A stretch of DNA of 38,099 nucleotides from Microcaldota archaeon (GTDB taxonomy: Archaea; Micrarchaeota; Micrarchaeia; Micrarchaeales; CABMGC01), in contig JAJYVC010000003.1 in the NCBI GenBank assembly GCA_021792235.1, positions 960-39,058 on the forward strand. Direction: 5' to 3'. The notes below the pieces were generated by a model that was not told the DNA's origin, searched no databases, and saw nothing but the letters and a program-made list of their open reading frames with translations. The position numbers and the translations under genes are program-made. Within the stretch, counting starts at the first letter, position 1, and each line of letters opens with the position of its first letter. Positions 1 to 8,209 of the stretch are shown here, in pieces.

Positions 1-612
1 TACAGAAAGAGGAGTACGCCTAACTCCAGTCTTTCCATTTACTATTACATAATTAGTTGCTCCAGACAACATAAATGAAGATAGCTTAAGGTTTTCAAGC
101 TCCCCAGCACGCATACCAGCGTCCCAAAGTAATGCCAATATTGTCTTATCTCTTTGATTTGTTGTTGCATTTAGCAGTATCCCAACGTCTTCTTCAGTCA
201 ATAGCTCTTCTGGGAGTTTATTTGAGCCTTTTGAGCTAGTCTTAATCCAACTGACATGTTTGTCAGAGCCTGTCAGCCATATTATGAAACTCTTGAAAGT
301 ACGTTTTGTTCGAGATTTGCTATAATCTGCGACATCTTTACCCGTGTTTGACACTTTTAGTTTGTTTATCTGCCTTACTACCTCCTCTACCTGTTCTTTG
401 TTTATTTTCTTAAGGTCTTTGCATATTCCAAGCTTACATATAGTGCGCAATTCCATGAGCCTTCGCTCTTGGGTGCGTTCTTTTCTATCAGTCAATTCGA
501 GGTTATCTCTGAAGCCTAACAGATAGCTCCTATTAGGTGCATCAACCTCCCTATTGATACGATCTGTTTCGTATTGTAGCTTCTTTGCACCGTCTGTTAG
601 GTATCTTGGCAT
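1..612 (-). CDS. Tyrosine recombinase (integrase), C-terminus cut by window edge
   Basis: I read this open frame directly; it has no stop in the window, so only the first 204 residues are seen. It starts at ATG 612 (MPRYLTDGAKKL). The first ~125 residues are a basic helical segment typical of the core-binding domain. From ~135 the catalytic domain begins (KLPEELLTEEDVGILL), followed by LLWDAGMRAGELENLKL, where R168 matches the first catalytic arginine of the R..HxxR..Y set. The HxxR and Tyr motifs lie outside the window. A TATA box at 635-643 puts transcription at about 613, so the mRNA is probably leaderless. The gene begins 66 bp past the 3' end of tRNA-Asp in the same direction, the usual place for the integrase of a tRNA-integrated element. 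Family call firm; XerA-like housekeeping versus element-borne role is inferred. Confidence 0.88.
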   Translation of the reverse strand, partial: MPRYLTDGAKKLQYETDRINREVDAPNRSYLLGFRDNLELTDRKERTQERRLMELRTICKLGICKDLKKINKEQVEEVVRQINKLKVSNTGKDVADYSKSRTKRTFKSFIIWLTGSDKHVSWIKTSSKGSNKLPEELLTEEDVGILLNATTNQRDKTILALLWDAGMRAGELENLKLSSFMLSGATNYVIVNGKTGVRRTPLSV

Positions 613-634
613 AGTTCTTTTTGTCGCTTCACCC

Positions 635-643
635 ACTATATAA
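635..643 (-). promoter_or_regulatory. TATA box of the integrase gene
   Basis: On the minus strand the sequence reads CTTATATAG. Its centre is 26-27 bp before the ATG at 612, the normal archaeal TATA-to-start distance, which predicts a leaderless transcript. Confidence 0.6.
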
Positions 644-677
644 GCAGGGTGAGTAGGGCGATGGAAAGAAGAAGTAA

Positions 678-749
678 CGCCCTGGCCGGGATTCGGACCC
701 GGGTCGGAAACGTGACAGGCTTCCATCCTAACCACTAGACGACCAGAGC
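678..749 (-). tRNA. tRNA-Asp (GTC)
   Basis: On the minus strand the acceptor stem GCTCTGG pairs with CCAGGGC (one G-U), then discriminator G at 678. The anticodon stem GAAGC/GTTTC encloses loop CTGTCAC, giving anticodon GTC. The T-arm is CCGGG/CCCGG with a TCCGAAT loop. No CCA is encoded and there is no intron. The integrase gene lies directly on the 3' side, so the 3' half of this tRNA is the likely attachment site. Confidence 0.95.
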
Positions 750-813
750 ATCAGTTATAATACTACAAAAAGGTTTTATAAGCCATAATGCTCAGATTTC
801 TGGGTCCGGTTGG

Positions 814-1475
814 CTATTCATCTTCCTTTCCGGAAGTCTTGACAAGCTCTTTTATGTTTCTATTCACCCTTCTCAGCAATATAAGCAACCCGGGATAGCC
901 GGCAATTACTACTCCCCCTACAATACCTCCTATAACCTCAACGTCAGTTTCAATCTGGCTCTTTATGCTGGGTATCTGCTTGACGATATTCTCCGCTTTT
1001 GGTAGTTCTGCCTCTGTCTTCTGCAAGCTCTTCCTTATTGCAGCGAGGTCTTTCTCAGCCTGGTCTATGTTTGAATTGTTCAGATCCACTTCCACCTGTT
1101 TTATGGCGCCTTCCACCGAAGCTATGCTACTCTCCACCAGTGCTATCTGTGTAGGGTTGAGTGCAGATTCCAGCTTTTTGAGGTTATTCTGTATGCTGTC
1201 TAGCCCCTGCTGCGCCTGTTCTACTATTATTGCTACGCTTTGCGTGCCCGAGGCACTTGACTGAGCCGCAGTCGTAGTGCTGCTTGACGATGATGCCAAT
1301 GTCGCATCGCCTACAGTCTGCGATATATTTGCAATGTTCACTGCAACTGGCCTACCTGCACTCTTCAAGGCTTCAAAATGCGAAATATCCCCAGAAACCC
1401 CAAGGATTACTCCAGCACTCAATGCTGCTGCAGCCAGCGTTTTGCTATTCTGTGCTTATCTTTTGTATGTAACAT
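814..1475 (-). CDS. Exported/membrane coiled-coil protein with apparent frameshift in signal peptide
   Basis: Family not recognised. The uninterrupted frame (from a TTG at 1422) encodes ~202 residues: a Ser/Thr/Ala-rich stretch, a long helical coiled-coil region (about residues 65-150), one membrane segment near the C-terminus (GGVVIAGYPGLLILL) and a short charged tail RRVNRNIKELVK. That frame has no ATG or GTG start. An ATG at 1475 in the neighbouring frame reads MLHTKDKHRIAK and then meets TLAAAALSAGVILGVSG if one A is added to the four-A run (plus-strand TTTT at 1440-1443). Joined, this is a textbook signal peptide on a ~220-residue protein. The start at 1475 also fits the TATA region at 1511-1528. 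So the gene is real, with either a sequencing error, a true frameshift, or programmed slippage at the run. Confidence 0.65.
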
Positions 1476-1510
1476 TTCAATTATGCCCTTCACCAAACAC
1501 TATACGTTCT

Positions 1511-1528
1511 GGTTAATATATATTATAT
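1511..1528. promoter_or_regulatory. AT-rich region with TATA boxes facing both ways
   Basis: GGTTAATATATATTATAT can act as a TATA box for the minus-strand exported protein (ATG at 1475, about 45 bp away) and for the plus-strand sucrose gene. A second TATA-like stretch at 1568-1576 (CTTTATCTA) is better placed for a GTG start at 1609. Confidence 0.45.
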
Positions 1529-1608
1529 TTATGCATTGCGGTGCCGGCGGCAACCTGCTACCAGAAAACTTTATCTATCTTTTCAGTGAAGAAAGAATCA
1601 GATGCGGA

Positions 1609-3837
1609 GTGAGAGAACAAGAGAGCACGTATAAACTATTATGCACAGACCTTGATGGGACAATGTTCCCTCTTTATGGTAAACCAGACCAGCAGTGCCT
1701 TAACAGGCTCAAGAAGCTACTAAATAAAAATCCAAATTCCCTGTTATGTTACGTTACTGGAAGAAATCTGCAGAAGTCCCTGCATGCAATAAAAGATTAT
1801 GACCTGCCACAGCCACATTATCTCATAACTGATGTTGGCACAAGAATATATTTTCGCAATGCGCGCGGAAAATGGAAGCAGGACAAGGGATGGGAATGGT
1901 TTCTGAGAACCTCATGGCCAAGGGGCACATCGCGCGGCGTAGCCAACTCTATAAGGCAGATAAAAGGCATAAGGGTCCAGTCAAAAAGCAGCCAATCCTC
2001 ATTCAAGAGCAGCTTCTATCTGTCCAATACTAGGACGAGCCGCCTGCTCAAGGAGATGCACTCAAAGCTAAAGGACCTTGGCGTGCCGTACACAGTCATA
2101 ATAAGCAAGGGCAGGCAGAAATATCTGTTGCTTGACATTCTTGCAAAAGGGGCGTCCAAGAAAAATGCAGTCAATGAGCTTAGAAGTAGACTCGGCGTGG
2201 CCGTGCACGATACTGCATTTGCAGGAGACAGCGGCAATGACTTCGATCTGCTCACTACAGATCTAAAGACAATCGTTGTGAATAATGCATCAAGGGACCT
2301 GAAGCGCAGGATACTAATAAAAGCTGGCAAAAGAGCCACAGTGCCAACACTTTATTTCTCAAAGGGCAGGTACAACTGCCATCATGGAAATGACATATGT
2401 GGGGTGCTTGAAGGAATGCTTCATTTTGGAATGTTTTCCAGGGCTAGAAACGCTGGTCTGTATGTTCAAATACACTCAATTCACGGCCTTATAAACAGAA
2501 ATTATACTGACTTGGGGAGGGACGAGGACACTGGTGGTCAGGTCGTATATGTGGTGGAACTCGCAAAGTCACTATCAAAGCTCCCAGAGATAGGGCAAGT
2601 AGATCTTGTCACCCGCAGGATAGTGGACAGGATGTACCCTAGCTATAGCAAGAAGCTTGAGTATGTCAACAGCAAGTTCAAGATAGTCCGCATAGATTGC
2701 GGCGGAGGCCGGTACATAAAGAAGACTAAGCTATGGCCGTACATAAAGGAATACGCTGACAATGTAATAAAGTACACCAATGAATTAGGTAGGATGCCAG
2801 ACATAATACATACAAATTATGCCGATGCCGGGCTCGCCGGAGCGGTTATAGCCAAAAAATTTGGGTCAATACTAACATTCACTGGTCATTCATTAGGCGT
2901 ACCAAAGATGCAGAAGCTAGGAGTCAACAAGGCCAATTACATGGGTTTCGACAAGAGATTCAATTTCACTAAGAGGTTAAAGGCAGAGCAGACTGCCATA
3001 GACAGTTCAGATGCAATAATCGTAAGCACCAAGGAAGAGATAGAAAACCAATATTCAGGATACAACTTGGACAAGAGCAAGGTACACGTGATACCTCCAG
3101 GCATAGACCTGCGCATGTTCAATCCCTCCAACGAATACAGGTCAAGGCAGCCTGAGATATTGAGGGCTGCTACAAAGAGCCTATCAGACCCGGAAAAGCA
3201 GATGATACTTGCGGTCTCAAGACTAGAGAAGCGCAAAAACCTGGAACGTCTGGTAAACGCCTTCTGCAGCAGCAAAAAACTCAAGGATCGCGCTAATCTC
3301 ATAATGGTCACCGGGGTAAAGAGCAAGACAAGCAACGAGCAGCAGGAGATACTCAACCGGATGAAAAATACTGTGCAAAAATCAGGATGCCAAGGCAACG
3401 TATCATTCGTCAAGTTCATCGACTCAGATGGCGGTCTTCCGGCGTTATACCACCTTGCTAGGAAAAGCGGCGGCGTATTCATAAACCCTGCCCTGATAGA
3501 GCCCTTCGGTCTCACGGTGCTGGAAGCAAGTGCCTGCGGCCTGCCCGTAGTTGCAACAAAGTATGGTGGCCCGGCAGAGATAATAACAGACAATTTCAAC
3601 GGCATGCTGGTCGATCCGTACAGCACAAAGGATATTGGGGCTACTCTTGCCAAGATTCTTACCGATAGGATACTTTGGAGAAAGATATCAAGGAACTCTG
3701 TGACAAATGCGATGCGCTTCAGCTGGGATGAGGCTGCCAGAAAGGAGGCAATACTCTTCAATGAACTCAAGGAAAAGAAGCTGGAGGACAAGCTTTCAGA
3801 ATACTTCAAGAGCAGGAACCGACACTCCGGCCTATAA
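1609..3837 (+). CDS. Fused sucrose-6-phosphate phosphatase / sucrose-phosphate synthase
   Basis: Predicted to make sucrose phosphate from UDP-glucose (or another NDP-glucose) and fructose-6-phosphate, then remove the phosphate. Residues 1-~275 are a HAD phosphatase of the SPP type: D14-L-D16-G-T motif I, T50 in VTGRN (motif II), a Lys-rich motif III (KGASKKNAV) and GDSGND at 206-211 (motif IV). Residues ~283-735 are a GT4 glycosyltransferase closest in motifs to plant and cyanobacterial sucrose-phosphate synthase: LGRDEDTGGQVVYVVELA (305-311 core), FTGHSLGVPKMQKL, IPPGID, and the EX7E pair E631/E639 in EPFGLTVLEA. An open frame extends upstream to 1378, but it covers the neighbouring gene and the promoter; GTG 1609 gives a normal HAD N-terminus. 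The order phosphatase-then-synthase is the reverse of the usual fusion. Exact sugar specificity is inference. Confidence 0.85.
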   Translation: MREQESTYKLLCTDLDGTMFPLYGKPDQQCLNRLKKLLNKNPNSLLCYVTGRNLQKSLHAIKDYDLPQPHYLITDVGTRIYFRNARGKWKQDKGWEWFLRTSWPRGTSRGVANSIRQIKGIRVQSKSSQSSFKSSFYLSNTRTSRLLKEMHSKLKDLGVPYTVIISKGRQKYLLLDILAKGASKKNAVNELRSRLGVAVHDTAFAGDSGNDFDLLTTDLKTIVVNNASRDLKRRILIKAGKRATVPTLYFSKGRYNCHHGNDICGVLEGMLHFGMFSRARNAGLYVQIHSIHGLINRNYTDLGRDEDTGGQVVYVVELAKSLSKLPEIGQVDLVTRRIVDRMYPSYSKKLEYVNSKFKIVRIDCGGGRYIKKTKLWPYIKEYADNVIKYTNELGRMPDIIHTNYADAGLAGAVIAKKFGSILTFTGHSLGVPKMQKLGVNKANYMGFDKRFNFTKRLKAEQTAIDSSDAIIVSTKEEIENQYSGYNLDKSKVHVIPPGIDLRMFNPSNEYRSRQPEILRAATKSLSDPEKQMILAVSRLEKRKNLERLVNAFCSSKKLKDRANLIMVTGVKSKTSNEQQEILNRMKNTVQKSGCQGNVSFVKFIDSDGGLPALYHLARKSGGVFINPALIEPFGLTVLEASACGLPVVATKYGGPAEIITDNFNGMLVDPYSTKDIGATLAKILTDRILWRKISRNSVTNAMRFSWDEAARKEAILFNELKEKKLEDKLSEYFKSRNRHSGL

Positions 3838-3864
3838 TCTCTCTTTCATAAACAGGAAAACCAT

Positions 3865-3970
3865 TCCCGTTGGTGCGAGTCGAACGCACAGCCTGTCGGT
3901 ATCTACTCCCGAGCGATGCACGGAAAGTTACGAACTACAGCCGACCGCTCTGCCATTGAGCTACAACGGG
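3865..3970 (-). tRNA. tRNA-Tyr (GTA) with ~34-nt intron
   Basis: On the minus strand acceptor CCCGTTG pairs with CAACGGG, discriminator A at 3865. The C1-G72 pair is the archaeal/eukaryotic tRNA-Tyr identity pair. The anticodon stem GTCGG/CCGAC holds CTGTAG plus a distant A, so anticodon GTA is followed after position 37 by an intron, about 3901-3934. Without it the tRNA is 72 nt. This position is the standard site cut by the archaeal splicing endonuclease at a bulge-helix-bulge. No CCA is encoded. Confidence 0.93.
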
Positions 3971-4013
3971 ATATGATGATTATTGAGGATGCTAACATTA
4001 ATAATAATACTAA

Positions 4014-4025
4014 CTTATATATTTA
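4014..4025. promoter_or_regulatory. TATA box between tRNA-Tyr and the AAA+ gene
   Basis: CTTATATATTTA is centred 26-27 bp before ATG 4046 and so predicts a leaderless mRNA for the AAA+ gene. Read on the other strand (TAAATATATAAG) it lies about 45 bp before the tRNA-Tyr 5' end and may serve that gene too. Confidence 0.6.
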
Positions 4026-4045
4026 GGTTAATTGGGATACCGTAT

Positions 4046-6799
4046 ATGCCAGATACGCCCTTGCAAAAAAAACAGCCCTCCGCAAAGAAATTGGACATCT
4101 CGTTTGGAAAGAAGCCGGAGCAGCCGCGCCATAGGTATAGACACAGCATAGTACCAATGTCCTTTTACTGGCTCAAGGACTACGCTAAAGAATTCATAAG
4201 CCATAAAAATTTCCCCGATGCGCTAGCGGTCGTATTTGCTACATTCAGCATATCTATAGCCTTTCCTTTATTTCCTCCGATAGTGCTCATACCACTGCTT
4301 ATCCTGTTCTTTGCAGCAACCATAATCTCGCCGCTAGGCGGCTTGATGCTGATGCTCTTCGGCACGCTGCTCATGTTCATATACCAGGCACCACTGCTTG
4401 CGTGGATACTTACTATATTCATAAGTGTGTCCCTGTTCCTAGGGCACAAACATTACCGCACTATAACGTTCATATACGCACTCATAATGCTGCCCATGTC
4501 CTACCTTGGCTTTGTATTTGAGATTCCAGCTTTCGTAATCGGTAGCCTGTTCATAGGTTACAGGAGATCTATGGTATCTGCAATAATAATACTACTAATG
4601 GTTGCAATGCTTTCAGGAATGACTGGCATACAGAACAGCGCTCCGATTGTCTACAACGCCATGCGGGGTAGTACCGATCCATTCATGGTGCCTTCAAAGC
4701 CTGCGGTGAATCTGTCCGATCTGCCTTCTGCATTCGCGGGCGCCATAGGAAACTTCTTCAGCCTGCAAGTCGCATCCCATATCTTTTCAGGATTCGGCGC
4801 AGCAATGCTTTCTCTGGTTCACGAGTTCCAATTAACCCTAATACAGATAGCAGTGTGGCTTCTTGTCATATTCGCAATGACCAGCTTTGTTATACGCAGC
4901 AGGTCGGCATTGAAGGGCACTGTGGCAAGCACATTCTCATTTGCGATTCTCGCAGCATATATAATACTTTCTTATGTCAATGGCGGCTCACCCAACACCG
5001 TGGATATGCTTAGCTTCGCGCTAACTGTGTTGGTAGTTCTATTCCTCGAACTGAATAATGTGGAGGTGGTAAAGGCACTGTCTGTGATGAAACAGGATTT
5101 CCTGGGCAGGTTCGGCGACGCCTTTCAGGATCTGACGAACGGCAGCAGGGAGACTATGGCAGACGTAATCAACTACGATGAAACCAAGAAGGAGCTCAGG
5201 GAAGCCATACTTGCTCCTATAGAACATAGGGAGATTGCCGGAGCCTATAAAGTGAAGCCTGCAAAGGGCCTGCTCCTGTTTGGGCCTCCGGGCACTGGAA
5301 AGACGCTCATTATGAGATCTCTCGCAAACGAGGTCCGTGCAAAGTTCTTCTACGTCAAGACGTCATCGCTCCTCTCGCCGTATGAAGGTCAGAGCGCCAA
5401 GGACCTGTCCAAGATATTTGATATGGTCAGGAAGAGTACTCCAGCCATACTCTTCTTCGATGAGGTGGACGGAATAGCTGCCAAGAGAGAAGGCACTGAT
5501 AGCGATGCGAGCCGGCAGCTGATATCCACACTGCTTGCCGAGATGGATGGATTCCAGAAGATAGAGAAGGTGGTGATAGTGGGATCCACAAACGTGCCGC
5601 AGCTAATAGATCCAGGCCTCTTAAGGCCAGGCAGGTTCGATAAGATAATATACATGCCGCTGCCAGACAAGGCCGGCAGGGCGAAGATGTTCCAGTATTA
5701 CCTGAGCAAGTTGCCTATAGGCAAAAATATCAATTACCAGAAGCTTGCAGACATCACCAACAGGTACAGCGGAGCAGACGTAAAGAACGCCTGCGACGAG
5801 GTGGCCAGGCAGGTCGCCGACGAGGCTGTAAGGGAGAGAAAGGTGCTGGAGATAGACATGCCAGATATAGTTAATGTGATAAAGTCCATCAAGCCGTCCA
5901 CTTCCCTCTCGACCCTTGATAAGTACAACCAGTTCAAGATAGACTTCGAAAGGAGATCCCATCCTGAAGTCGACAACAAGGAATCAGAGATAAGCCTGGG
6001 TGATGTTGTAGGCTTGGAGGAGGCAAAGAAGGCCCTTTATGAGGCAATAGAGATACCGATACTGCACCCCAGTCTAGTGAAGAAGTATGATGTGGGCAAT
6101 ATAAAGGGAATACTCATGTTCGGTCCTCCAGGCACCGGAAAGACCATGCTAATACGTGCCGTCGCAGCTGAGCTTGAGGATGTCAAGTTGATAGTAGTGT
6201 CAGGATCAGAGATAGCAAAGAACGGCTTGGAGAACGCTCTTGTGGAGATAAAGGATGTATTCAACAGGGCGAGGGAGAATGCACCCTCCATCATATTCAT
6301 AGACGAGATGGATGCGCTGCTTCCCAACAGGGAGAATTCAAGCGAGTTTGCAGTGCACATGACGAGCGAGTTCCTCCAGCAGCTTGACGGCATACGGAGC
6401 TCTAATGGCATAGTGCTAGTTGGCGCTACCAACAGGCCCGACCATCTTGATCCGGCCGTGCTGAGACCTGGAAGGATTGACAAGTTCATATTCGTGCCTC
6501 CCCCCAACTCCAAGGCCAGAGCGCAGATTTTCGAGAACTACCTTAAAAAGGCACCAATATTCCCTGACATGGACTTCGAAAAGCTCGCCGCCAAGACTGA
6601 TGGCTTCACCGGAGCCGATATAGCCAACATATGCAGGCAGGCCAAGCTCAACGCGCTTGAAGAGAACGTTTCAACATCAAGCGAGAAGAAGATAAGCGTT
6701 GCTGATGTACTTAAGATAATAAGCTATACGAAGCCCTCTGCTCCGGCGAGCATACTGGGTGTGTACATGAACTTCATATCGATCTATGGTGGAAGATAG
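4046..6799 (+). CDS. Membrane-anchored protein with two Cdc48-like AAA+ domains
   Basis: A 917-residue protein. Residues 1-~45 are basic and Pro-rich; ~45-350 contain about eight to ten hydrophobic segments; two AAA+ modules follow. D1 has Walker A GPPGTGKT at 413-420, Walker B ILFFDEVDG and an arginine-finger segment DPGLLRPGRFDK. D2 has GPPGTGKT at 693-700, IIFIDEMDA and DPAVLRPGRIDK. Both look ATPase-competent and of the Cdc48/FtsH class. There is no HExxH protease motif, so it is not FtsH, and the Cdc48 N-domain is absent, replaced by the membrane region. By analogy it would unfold or extract proteins at the membrane. Start ATG 4046 fits the TATA box; a TTG at 3983 is upstream of it. The stop is followed at once by the NuoM-like gene, implying one transcript. 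Substrate unknown. Confidence 0.85.
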   Translation: MPDTPLQKKQPSAKKLDISFGKKPEQPRHRYRHSIVPMSFYWLKDYAKEFISHKNFPDALAVVFATFSISIAFPLFPPIVLIPLLILFFAATIISPLGGLMLMLFGTLLMFIYQAPLLAWILTIFISVSLFLGHKHYRTITFIYALIMLPMSYLGFVFEIPAFVIGSLFIGYRRSMVSAIIILLMVAMLSGMTGIQNSAPIVYNAMRGSTDPFMVPSKPAVNLSDLPSAFAGAIGNFFSLQVASHIFSGFGAAMLSLVHEFQLTLIQIAVWLLVIFAMTSFVIRSRSALKGTVASTFSFAILAAYIILSYVNGGSPNTVDMLSFALTVLVVLFLELNNVEVVKALSVMKQDFLGRFGDAFQDLTNGSRETMADVINYDETKKELREAILAPIEHREIAGAYKVKPAKGLLLFGPPGTGKTLIMRSLANEVRAKFFYVKTSSLLSPYEGQSAKDLSKIFDMVRKSTPAILFFDEVDGIAAKREGTDSDASRQLISTLLAEMDGFQKIEKVVIVGSTNVPQLIDPGLLRPGRFDKIIYMPLPDKAGRAKMFQYYLSKLPIGKNINYQKLADITNRYSGADVKNACDEVARQVADEAVRERKVLEIDMPDIVNVIKSIKPSTSLSTLDKYNQFKIDFERRSHPEVDNKESEISLGDVVGLEEAKKALYEAIEIPILHPSLVKKYDVGNIKGILMFGPPGTGKTMLIRAVAAELEDVKLIVVSGSEIAKNGLENALVEIKDVFNRARENAPSIIFIDEMDALLPNRENSSEFAVHMTSEFLQQLDGIRSSNGIVLVGATNRPDHLDPAVLRPGRIDKFIFVPPPNSKARAQIFENYLKKAPIFPDMDFEKLAAKTDGFTGADIANICRQAKLNALEENVSTSSEKKISVADVLKIISYTKPSAPASILGVYMNFISIYGGR

Positions 6800-8209
6800 A
6801 TGCTGCCAATACTCTTGTTAATAGTGCTTGTGCCGTTCGCATTCCTGCTGCCTCTAGTACTTGCGGATAGGGACTATTCATACACATTGTCTATAATAGC
6901 ATCCACTATAGTGCTCCTGCTTACAGCATATGCATTATATCTGTCTTATACTGCCGGATCATCCGTGCTTTCAACCAGCAACTTCTATGTGCCAGTGCTG
7001 AACCTCAATTTTTCCCTAAGGGTGAATCAGCTATCAATGATGCTCCTTGTCATGACTGCGGTGGTGTTCTTTGCGTCATCCATAGTGGGCAAGTACTTCA
7101 TAGGAAAGAGGGATAGGACATACAACATAATCTTCCTGCTTGCTGAAGGGTCATCATTGGGTGTGTTCATAGCCGCGAACCTCTTCTTCTTCTACGTATT
7201 CTGGGAGGTAGCCGAAGTGATGATGTTCTTCATAATATTCCTTTACGGCGGGTACAACAGGCGGTACGCAAGCATAAAGTTCATAATATACTCGATATTC
7301 TCCAGCTTGCTCATGCTTATCGGAATCCTAATGCTCTACAATTCAGTCACTCCGCATACATTCAACATTGGCGGTCTTATTGCATCGTCCGGACAGATCC
7401 CTGCAGGCACGCAGGCTGTCATCCTCTTGCTGTTCGTGATAGCATTTCTGATAAAGATGCCGGTATTCCCACTGCATAGCTGGCTTCCCGACGCACACAC
7501 TGAAGCACCTACCACAGGCAGCATGATCCTCGCAGGAGTTCTGCTCAAGTTCGGAGGATACGGGTTGTATCTCTCATTCCTGATCCTGCCTGTCGCAGCT
7601 CATTATGCCCTGTATCTGATGCTCCTGTTCATATTCTCGACCATCTATTCTGCGTACGTCTGCTTAAGTCAGACCAACCTGAAAAGGCTGATAGCTTATA
7701 CGAGCATAACTGACATGGGGCTTGTAGGTGTGGGGCTTGCTGCAATGAATGCATTTGGCTACAGCGGGTCATTCTATGCCATGTTCAACCATGGTGTGGT
7801 GATAGCCATGTTGTTCCTTGTGGCAGGTACACTTGACCATGTATATGGCACGCTCGAGATAGAGAAGATAAAGGGGGTGGTGAAGAATTTCGCAGGCATG
7901 TCCTACCTGTTCATACTTGGGGTCTTCGCAGCCCTGGGCATACCTCTGACTGCAGGATTCATAGCCGATTTGTTCATATTCATAGGCGCAGTGGGTACAT
8001 TCGGCGTGCTTGGGATAGTGCCTCTCTTCGGAGTTCTCGTGATGGGCGCAGCACTCTTTTGGCTCATAGAGCGGGTGTTCATGAGCGCGTCTAAGGCAGT
8101 AGAGCCATACAACCCGCTTGGCAGCGAGGTGATGATCGCCTCACTGCTTCTGTTCGGCGCAGCGGTGCTGTTCGGGGTACTGCCCGTACTGTTTTTGGGC
8201 ATACACTAG
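6800..8209 (+). CDS. NuoM/MrpD-like proton-translocating membrane subunit
   Basis: A 469-residue, very hydrophobic protein with ~14 membrane segments, the size and pattern of the antiporter-like subunits of complex I and Mrp antiporters. Motifs match NuoM best: FYVFWEVAEVMMFF with the membrane Glu (E136), LIKMPVFPLHSWLPDAHTEA with the channel Lys (K219), GVLLKFGGYG (K250), and NLKRLIAYTSITDMGLVG. The ATG follows the TAG of the AAA+ gene with no spacer, so the two are probably co-transcribed and co-translated. No other complex I, hydrogenase or Mrp subunit is in the window, so whether it works in a respiratory complex elsewhere or as a lone transporter is open. The last 4 bp overlap the convergent kinase-like gene. 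Confidence 0.88.
   Translation: MLPILLLIVLVPFAFLLPLVLADRDYSYTLSIIASTIVLLLTAYALYLSYTAGSSVLSTSNFYVPVLNLNFSLRVNQLSMMLLVMTAVVFFASSIVGKYFIGKRDRTYNIIFLLAEGSSLGVFIAANLFFFYVFWEVAEVMMFFIIFLYGGYNRRYASIKFIIYSIFSSLLMLIGILMLYNSVTPHTFNIGGLIASSGQIPAGTQAVILLLFVIAFLIKMPVFPLHSWLPDAHTEAPTTGSMILAGVLLKFGGYGLYLSFLILPVAAHYALYLMLLFIFSTIYSAYVCLSQTNLKRLIAYTSITDMGLVGVGLAAMNAFGYSGSFYAMFNHGVVIAMLFLVAGTLDHVYGTLEIEKIKGVVKNFAGMSYLFILGVFAALGIPLTAGFIADLFIFIGAVGTFGVLGIVPLFGVLVMGAALFWLIERVFMSASKAVEPYNPLGSEVMIASLLLFGAAVLFGVLPVLFLGIH

Noticed and set aside
1378..1608. N-terminal extension of the sucrose gene
   Set aside because: It covers the exported-protein gene and the promoter region; the extra residues are Cys-rich and unlike HAD N-termini.
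2937..3809. Minus-strand open frame (290 codons)
   Set aside because: Antisense to the GT4 domain of the sucrose gene; Ser/Leu-rich shadow with no motif.
4046..6799. FtsH-type membrane protease
   Set aside because: No HExxH zinc motif anywhere, and it has two AAA+ modules where FtsH has one.
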